Positions 33,080-38,171 of a stretch of 38,171 bases of DNA are shown piece after piece. Location of the stretch: positions 1-38,171 of the forward strand of contig NZ_FUXI01000002.1 in assembly GCF_900167335.1 (NCBI RefSeq). Reading direction: 5' to 3'. A model generated the notes under the pieces. It was given only the letters and a program-made list of their open reading frames with translations. It did not search any database and was not told the origin of the DNA. How positions within the stretch are numbered: position 1 is the first letter of the stretch; the number at the start of each line of letters is the position of its first letter. Made by a program: the position numbers and the translations under genes. The stretch is from Pilibacter termitis. GTDB lineage: Bacteria > Bacillota > Bacilli > Lactobacillales > Streptococcaceae.

Positions 33080-34939
33080 ATGAACAAGAAGATTATTGGA
33101 AGTGTTGCAAACGTTTTAATTCTTGCACCACTCGTACTCACAGTTGCTACGTCACCAGTATCTGCAAACATTACAGATGATAGTCCAGAAAATGGTTTTA
33201 CACGTGTCAATATACATAAATTAGTGTATAAAGACGGTGAAACACCAGCATTTCCAGAAATCACACCAACTTCTGACGGTCAAGATTACGACATTCCGTC
33301 AAGTGTAATGGATAAATTTAATTACTTGGCAGGGGCTGGGTTTACAGTCTTTGATGTAAGTAGCTATTACTATGGATTACGTGAAGGATGTACGGATAAC
33401 GGACAACCGAATACAGGTGTAGATAATGATGATAATCACCCGCTCTCAGCACTCGATGGCGGACTTAAAGCTGGAGAAGGTATATCAGCTGCTGCGGCTT
33501 ATGCACAGACAGTTGCTTATTTCCAAAAATTCCCAGCTAGTCTAATCGCAAACTACTATGAACAAGTAGACGCAGGAAATGACAGAGGTGATCTAGTTTC
33601 AGAACTTACAGGTAGCAAAACAGGTGTGCAGAATGGAACAATCAATGGCGACAGTGGTACAGGTCTAGCACGTTTGGAATTACCAACGAAAAGTGAAGGT
33701 CACGAAGGTGAAGGTCACGAAGGGGCAGTTTACGCAATCTATGAAACAACTAGCCCAGAAGGCATGGCGATTACAAGTGCCGTTCCAACGATTATTGCCT
33801 TGCCAATTACTAAAGATAATGGCACAGTCATGCATAAAATTTACATCTATCCAAAAAACCAAAAAGCTCAGTTGTATAAGACGTTAAGAGCAATTTCTAA
33901 TGGCTATACTTATACTGGAGAACCTCAAGATGAACCAATCAATGAAGTGAAAAAAGTATCCGTAGGCGACACACTTACTTATACGATTGACTTCCCAATC
34001 CCAGCAGATATTGCAGATTCAAAATATGCAAGTGGTTTAAATGTTTGGGATGATATACCATATGGTTTTGTTTATATGGAGTCTCAGGTTTCTAACGGTT
34101 TAACCCCTACTATAAATGATGGAAAATATAAAGATTACGCATTTACAACTGATATTACAGCTGATAATGGTCACTTTAAAGATGCTGAAGATGTGCAATG
34201 GCACTTCTCACAATCTGCTTTACTTTCTTTTGCAGGTCAAAGTGTAACGATTACTTTACAAGTGAAAGGAAATACAACAATGCAATTAGATACACCGCTT
34301 GAAAATATCGCATACTACAAAGCAGATACGACACAACTTACGGACAACACAACGAAAGTTGCAACAGGTGCTTACCAATTTATCAAAATTGACGGAGATT
34401 CTTTGACTCCATTAACTGGTGCGAAGTTTAATATTTACAATAGTGCTGGCGAAAAATTAAGTTTTAGAAATGACGGTGAAGGGGTATATATATATGCACC
34501 AGAAACTGCGATAGATGCTGACAATTATACACCAATAGATAGAGAAACAGACATTGAAGTGGATTTTGACGGTTTGTTAATTATTAAAGGTCTTGCAAGC
34601 GGTACTTACAAATACGCCGAAATTGTTGCACCAGACGGCTATGTCAATCCGTTAGAAACTTTTGCCTCAGGACATGAATTTGTGATTACCACAGCAGGAG
34701 TTGATGCGGGGATTACAAAATTTAATTCTACATTGGCAAATAGTAACGTTGCAGGAGATTTACTTGGTGAAGAAGAAGGAGACTTCCACCACGACATTCT
34801 AAACTACCACAAAGGAACACTTCCAAGTACAGGTGGAAAAGGAATTGTCATCATGTTAGCCGTAGGGATCACAGGAATGGCATTCGTAGCATTCCTATGG
34901 AAACGCAACAATAAAGACGGAGACGAGACTGAAGCGTAA
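33080..34939 (+). CDS. Backbone-type pilin of locus III, LPSTGG
   Basis: A 619-residue precursor with AATAAGGAGGATATTACC upstream. Signal peptide about 1-29 (ends SAN), mature start with TRVNIHKLVYKDGE as in backbone pilins, an N-domain with a YYYGLREG segment, pilin motif YIYPKN (257-260), a middle domain starting VSVGDTLTYTIDFPIP, a C-terminal prealbumin-like domain (YQFIKIDGDSLTPLTGAKFN, E-box YKYAEIVAPDGYVNP, FHHDILNYHK) and LPSTGG (581-586), membrane segment and a charged tail. A 15-bp tandem duplication (33695-33724) encodes EGHEG twice. It is the first gene after the promoter. The sortase that would polymerise it is not in this stretch and may lie beyond the window. Confidence 0.9.
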   Translation: MNKKIIGSVANVLILAPLVLTVATSPVSANITDDSPENGFTRVNIHKLVYKDGETPAFPEITPTSDGQDYDIPSSVMDKFNYLAGAGFTVFDVSSYYYGLREGCTDNGQPNTGVDNDDNHPLSALDGGLKAGEGISAAAAYAQTVAYFQKFPASLIANYYEQVDAGNDRGDLVSELTGSKTGVQNGTINGDSGTGLARLELPTKSEGHEGEGHEGAVYAIYETTSPEGMAITSAVPTIIALPITKDNGTVMHKIYIYPKNQKAQLYKTLRAISNGYTYTGEPQDEPINEVKKVSVGDTLTYTIDFPIPADIADSKYASGLNVWDDIPYGFVYMESQVSNGLTPTINDGKYKDYAFTTDITADNGHFKDAEDVQWHFSQSALLSFAGQSVTITLQVKGNTTMQLDTPLENIAYYKADTTQLTDNTTKVATGAYQFIKIDGDSLTPLTGAKFNIYNSAGEKLSFRNDGEGVYIYAPETAIDADNYTPIDRETDIEVDFDGLLIIKGLASGTYKYAEIVAPDGYVNPLETFASGHEFVITTAGVDAGITKFNSTLANSNVAGDLLGEEEGDFHHDILNYHKGTLPSTGGKGIVIMLAVGITGMAFVAFLWKRNNKDGDETEA

Positions 34940-34965
34940 AGAATAGCAAAGAAAAGCAATCCTCC

Positions 34966-35006
34966 CGAGTATCATAGCAGACAGATTTTCTCTACTATGA
35001 TACTCG
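34966..35006 (+). terminator. 12-bp hairpin after the locus III backbone pilin, followed by TTACATAA
   Basis: CGAGTATCATAG (34966-34977) pairs perfectly with CTATGATACTCG (34995-35006) around a 17-nt loop. TTACATAA follows and is interrupted by the MITE-like element. CAAAGAAAAGC (34947-34957) lies just before it. It is probably a partial terminator or processing hairpin between the two pilin genes. Confidence 0.6.
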
Positions 35007-35014
35007 TTACATAA

Positions 35015-35169
35015 GGGCACCTCTAAAAACTCGCACTTATCCTAAATTGCTAGTTTTCCGATTTTCTTCGTCAGTCTCCTCAACCTATGAACCACATAGC
35101 TTTCGTCGATTTCCTCGAAAATCTAAAAACTAGCTAATTTAGTCTTAAGCGGAGTTTTTAGAGGAGCCC
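35015..35169. mobile_element. 155-bp MITE-like element with ~52-bp terminal inverted repeats and ATAA target duplication
   Basis: Left end GGGCACCTCTAAAAACTC and right end (reverse complement) GGGCTCCTCTAAAAACTC match at 17 of 18 positions, and similarity extends over about 52 bp at each end (35015-35066 and 35117-35169), including CTAAATT, GCTAGTTTT and GATTTTC. The element is flanked by ATAA at 35011-35014 and 35170-35173. It has no coding capacity and is probably mobilised by a transposase elsewhere. I cannot assign the parent insertion sequence family. It lies between the locus III hairpin and the lectin pilin gene. Confidence 0.8.
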
Positions 35170-35200
35170 ATAAAAAACTCATAGAAAGGGTGAATAAGTG

Positions 35201-38041
35201 ATGAAAAACACAATCAAGCAAACCAAACAATCAATCACAAACTTAACACTTGCACTTCTATTATTATTGGCAACGGTAAGTGAACTTACAACTTTCACCT
35301 TATCCCCAATTTCTGTGAGTGCAGTGGAATTGACCGATAAAAACCCAGTTTCTTACGTTATCCATGACGCAAGCGACAGTGGCAACGGCCCATTTTCTGT
35401 AAGTGAGGTCAACGTCAAAACACAAAGTGACGGCACAAAATACGGCTCAATTAGCCTAAAATACCCAAGTGGTACGCTTGACATTCAAATGCCTGCAACT
35501 TCTTGGAAACGGAAAGACAGCCTAAATGGAGGCTACACGAGCATTTCCTTTATGGAAACGAATGCCACAGCTGAAAATGTCCGCACGTTTCTCTCTGGTA
35601 TCACCTTTACAAAGAAAACTCCAGAGGCTGTCGTGTACGGAAAATTCAGCGTAACACTCAATAAAACCAGTATCTCAAACTTCGTAGACAGCCAAGGAGT
35701 AAACCACTACTATGAAAAAATAGATAAAACATCTTCAATCAACTGGTATGAAGCATATAACGAGGCAAAAACAAAAACTTATAACGGAATGAAAGGTTAT
35801 CTTGCGACGATTACAAGTGCCGAAGAACAAGACTATATTTACTATTCTGTTGCCAAAACGACAGGTTGGTTAGGAGGTACACGTGCGAGAAAAACAGCAG
35901 GTGGCGAAAAAATCGCAGATGAGGACACTGCAAGTGTTCCAACTTCTCCTTATGATACCCGTAATAACAAATGGTACTGGGCAAGTGGTCCAGAGGGAAA
36001 AAATCACAAAAATGATGACGGAAATGTCTTTTTCTCCGCAGCAACGTTTGCCACCTACTCAAACCAAACAGATGCCAATCCAAAAGTAGCAGGAGAGTTG
36101 TTTGACTTCTTCCAAAGGAAAAATCAGCCAATGTATCGAACTTCTGGAACTGGGACGATTTACGCAACCCCAAAAAATCCCAACGACCCTAACGACCCTG
36201 AGAGAACGCTAATAACCATGGAACAAGTTGCAACAGGTAAGGCAGAACCAAATGGCACGACGAGCGAGGGATATTTACAATTTGCGTATAGTGACATTGC
36301 TCCGTGGAATGATTTTGCTTATAATAATACAAATATAAAAACTTACTATGTAGAATACGGCGGGTACGATAAATTAGCAGAAGACGAGCTAATGGCGGAA
36401 AACGCTATGGTAAAATCTGTTTCATTTAGCCCGGGGGAATCTGATTTCTCTAATACAGACGATTTTGCACTTTTGGGCAACGAGGGAGACGGTTTGCCAG
36501 AAAACACTCGCTTTATCCTAAGAAAACAGCTCGACCACTCAGGTGCGATTGAAAACGCAGGTTTGCCAGACAGAGAGTTGCAAGGAACGCTTGACGGTGT
36601 AACGTTTGAGGCGTATCACGTGGAAAGTCGGTTCTATCAACTTCGCAAAAAAACTGTTGCAGACGTGATAAATGGCGATATGAGTAATCTTTCTCCAGAA
36701 TTGCGTAGTCATTCTACGAGTGAGAGAATGACGGTTGAAATGGCAACGAAACAAATTTCTTATGAATATTCACAAGGAAAATTGACACTTGGCAACTTAG
36801 CGAAAACGTTCTTGCCAACAGGTAGCACCATTACGCAAGACGGACATTCTGCAAAAGAAGTCGGCACGACATTTGCCGATTTGCCAACGAAATACCAAGG
36901 AAAAAATGCGGTGTATCTCATTGTAGAAAAGAAAATTGACACAATGAACAGCGAAAACGCACTTGTGAACAACAACGTGTTCAAATATGAACAACCACTT
37001 GTTGCCGCTCTTCCTGCTTTCACAGAGGACGGTGTGCCAATGGATATTGTCTACCTCTATCCAAAAGACTATACAAGTCAAATCAAAAAAGAAGTAATAA
37101 CTCGCCCAAACAATCCGTCAACGGACTACGCTTTCGGTGAGGTGATTACCTTTAAAATCACCGTACCAGTACCAGAAGACATCAACGCACAAGTCTGGGA
37201 CGGCGAAAACTACATTAGCAAATATACCAAACTAGAAATCAAAGACACACCAGAATTGACAGAAAACGGAGCAGACCACATCACACTTGATGAAATTACA
37301 AGCGTAACAGCAGAAGGTGCGGAGCTAAGCGGGATTACGGCGACAGTAGACCACTCTGGCATTACCAGTGCTTTGATTACTATACCAAACACGAGTTTTG
37401 CACAATTAGAAGGGAAAACGTCAATCGAAGTTATTTTGACAGGACACATTCCTTACACATTGGACAACGGACAATTTTATTTGAACAATGCTGATTATCT
37501 CGTAGATATTGCTCTTTCAGATAGCGACTTCCAAGCTCATGATGACACAAAAAACATGGTCATTGGTACAGGTCAGTTTACCATTGAAAAAATTGACGGC
37601 GACTCTAAAATGCCACTAGAAAACGTACCATTCCTTGTAAAACGGAAAAACGAACAAGACGAAGTAATTTATTTGAAATTCGTTGGCACAGGAAGTGAAA
37701 AACATCCAACATGGGTGACAAGTGAAGAAGACGCAGAAATTTTCCGCACAGACGAAAACGGAGAAATTCACATTATCGGTGTGGAACTTGACAACGACTA
37801 TGAAATCAAAGAACTTCAAGCACCAGACGGCTATTTGCTAGGTGAAATGCCCAACGCTTTTGCGGTGACTAATATTGACCACACAGAAGTCGTTGAAAAC
37901 TTCCACAAAGGATTCCTACCGTCAACAGGTGGCATGGGAACATTGATTTTCATGATAATCGGACTAAGCGGTATGGCACTCATATTCTTAATTTACAAAC
38001 ATAAAAATGAAGAAAATGAGCATAATTTTGAAATTGACTAG
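35201..38041 (+). CDS. Pilin with inserted C-type-lectin-like domain, LPSTGG
   Basis: A 946-residue precursor; ATG 35201 is preferred over the adjoining GTG (AAAGGGTGAATAAG upstream). Signal peptide about 1-41. Residues about 45-160 form a beta-rich leader domain (SISFMETNATAENVRTFLSG). Residues about 168-390 carry a C-type-lectin-like domain: INWYEAYNEAKTKTYNGMKG, YLATITSAEEQDYIY, GWLGGTR, WYWASGPEG and, after a long insertion (about 262-355), DIAPWNDFAYNNTNIKTYYV then EYGGY. After this come pilin-type domains with YLYPKDYTSQIKKEV, a prealbumin-like domain (FTIEKIDGDSKMPLENVPFL, E-box YEIKELQAPDGYLL) and LPSTGG (906-911), membrane segment and acidic-basic tail. The C-terminal half resembles the preceding pilin, so this is a lectin-bearing adhesin or tip pilin of locus III, likely binding carbohydrate, although calcium-site residues cannot be confirmed. 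Confidence 0.85.
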   Translation: MKNTIKQTKQSITNLTLALLLLLATVSELTTFTLSPISVSAVELTDKNPVSYVIHDASDSGNGPFSVSEVNVKTQSDGTKYGSISLKYPSGTLDIQMPATSWKRKDSLNGGYTSISFMETNATAENVRTFLSGITFTKKTPEAVVYGKFSVTLNKTSISNFVDSQGVNHYYEKIDKTSSINWYEAYNEAKTKTYNGMKGYLATITSAEEQDYIYYSVAKTTGWLGGTRARKTAGGEKIADEDTASVPTSPYDTRNNKWYWASGPEGKNHKNDDGNVFFSAATFATYSNQTDANPKVAGELFDFFQRKNQPMYRTSGTGTIYATPKNPNDPNDPERTLITMEQVATGKAEPNGTTSEGYLQFAYSDIAPWNDFAYNNTNIKTYYVEYGGYDKLAEDELMAENAMVKSVSFSPGESDFSNTDDFALLGNEGDGLPENTRFILRKQLDHSGAIENAGLPDRELQGTLDGVTFEAYHVESRFYQLRKKTVADVINGDMSNLSPELRSHSTSERMTVEMATKQISYEYSQGKLTLGNLAKTFLPTGSTITQDGHSAKEVGTTFADLPTKYQGKNAVYLIVEKKIDTMNSENALVNNNVFKYEQPLVAALPAFTEDGVPMDIVYLYPKDYTSQIKKEVITRPNNPSTDYAFGEVITFKITVPVPEDINAQVWDGENYISKYTKLEIKDTPELTENGADHITLDEITSVTAEGAELSGITATVDHSGITSALITIPNTSFAQLEGKTSIEVILTGHIPYTLDNGQFYLNNADYLVDIALSDSDFQAHDDTKNMVIGTGQFTIEKIDGDSKMPLENVPFLVKRKNEQDEVIYLKFVGTGSEKHPTWVTSEEDAEIFRTDENGEIHIIGVELDNDYEIKELQAPDGYLLGEMPNAFAVTNIDHTEVVENFHKGFLPSTGGMGTLIFMIIGLSGMALIFLIYKHKNEENEHNFEID

Positions 38042-38088
38042 CTGACGTGGTAAAATAGTGTTTCGGCTATGTAGTCGACAGTTACGAA

Positions 38089-38123
38089 GTGAAATTGCAG
38101 AAAACAAGTTTTTGCGATTTCAC
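38089..38123 (+). terminator. Hairpin after the lectin pilin gene
   Basis: GTGAAATTGC (38089-38098) pairs with GCGATTTCAC (38114-38123) with one G-U pair, around a 15-nt loop ending in TTTTT. A second small hairpin, CGAAG/CTTCG, follows near 38131-38150. No clear gene starts before the window ends. The role as terminator is uncertain. Confidence 0.4.
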
Positions 38124-38171
38124 CAAGTGCAATCGAAGAAAAGACTTCGAGTGGACGAAAGTTCCCGAGTG

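Noticed and set aside
38042-38171. Possible start of another gene or tRNA at the window end
   Set aside because: No start codon with a ribosome binding site and no cloverleaf was found. Only small hairpins are visible before the window ends.

Overview
The window is a cell-surface display island from a low-GC Gram-positive bacterium. It carries ten proteins with LPxTG-type sorting signals, three sortases, three WxL or WxL-like proteins and a WxL-interacting protein (DUF916/DUF3324). That combination, with strong purine-rich ribosome binding sites and AT-rich spacers, points to Lactobacillales, most likely Enterococcaceae or a close relative. The species cannot be fixed from the sequence alone.

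Layout. Positions 1-155 hold a long nested-hairpin repeat abutting the 3' end of a minus-strand sortase-family gene (156-848). After a 663-bp AT-rich spacer with divergent promoters, 1512-5932 encodes two overlapping membrane-tethered surface proteins: a tandem solute-binding (Venus flytrap) protein with no permease, and a 932-residue lectin-like protein. Pilus locus I (6190-18162) has a leader region with a possible leader peptide and hairpin, five tandem paralogous pilin-like proteins (all LPVTGG), and a class C-like sortase with an unusual ~128-residue basic cytoplasmic tail. A repeat-rich stretch (18163-18735) contains two tandem copies of the nested-hairpin repeat and a small protein with a degenerate sorting signal. 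The WxL locus (18749-23566) encodes a small WxL protein, a WxL-like protein with Tyr in place of both signature Trp residues, an unrecognised 79-residue protein, the DUF916/DUF3324 protein and a large beta-helix WxL adhesin. Pilus locus II (23847-32817) is a classical set: giant Cna-B-type adhesin (LPETGG), backbone pilin (LPTTGG), class C sortase and small anchor-type pilin (LPDTGE), closed by a strong terminator. Pilus locus III (33080-38041) starts from its own promoter and encodes a backbone-type pilin and a C-type-lectin pilin (both LPSTGG). No sortase for it lies inside the window.

How the genes fit together. By family knowledge, the class C sortases polymerise the pilins through the Lys of the YPK/FPK motif and the LPxTG Thr. 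The LPDTGE protein of locus II probably receives the finished fibre for wall attachment. WxL proteins bind the wall non-covalently, helped by the DUF916/DUF3324 protein. The whole block looks like an adhesion island that grew by duplication.

The least explained material is non-coding: (i) a ~100-nt nested-hairpin repeat with compensatory base changes, placed directly at gene 3' ends; (ii) at least five intergenic hairpins each followed by TACATA; (iii) a leader peptide overlapping a hairpin ahead of the five-pilin operon; (iv) a 155-bp MITE-like element inserted in the tail of one hairpin. No tRNA, rRNA, CRISPR array or transposase gene was seen.
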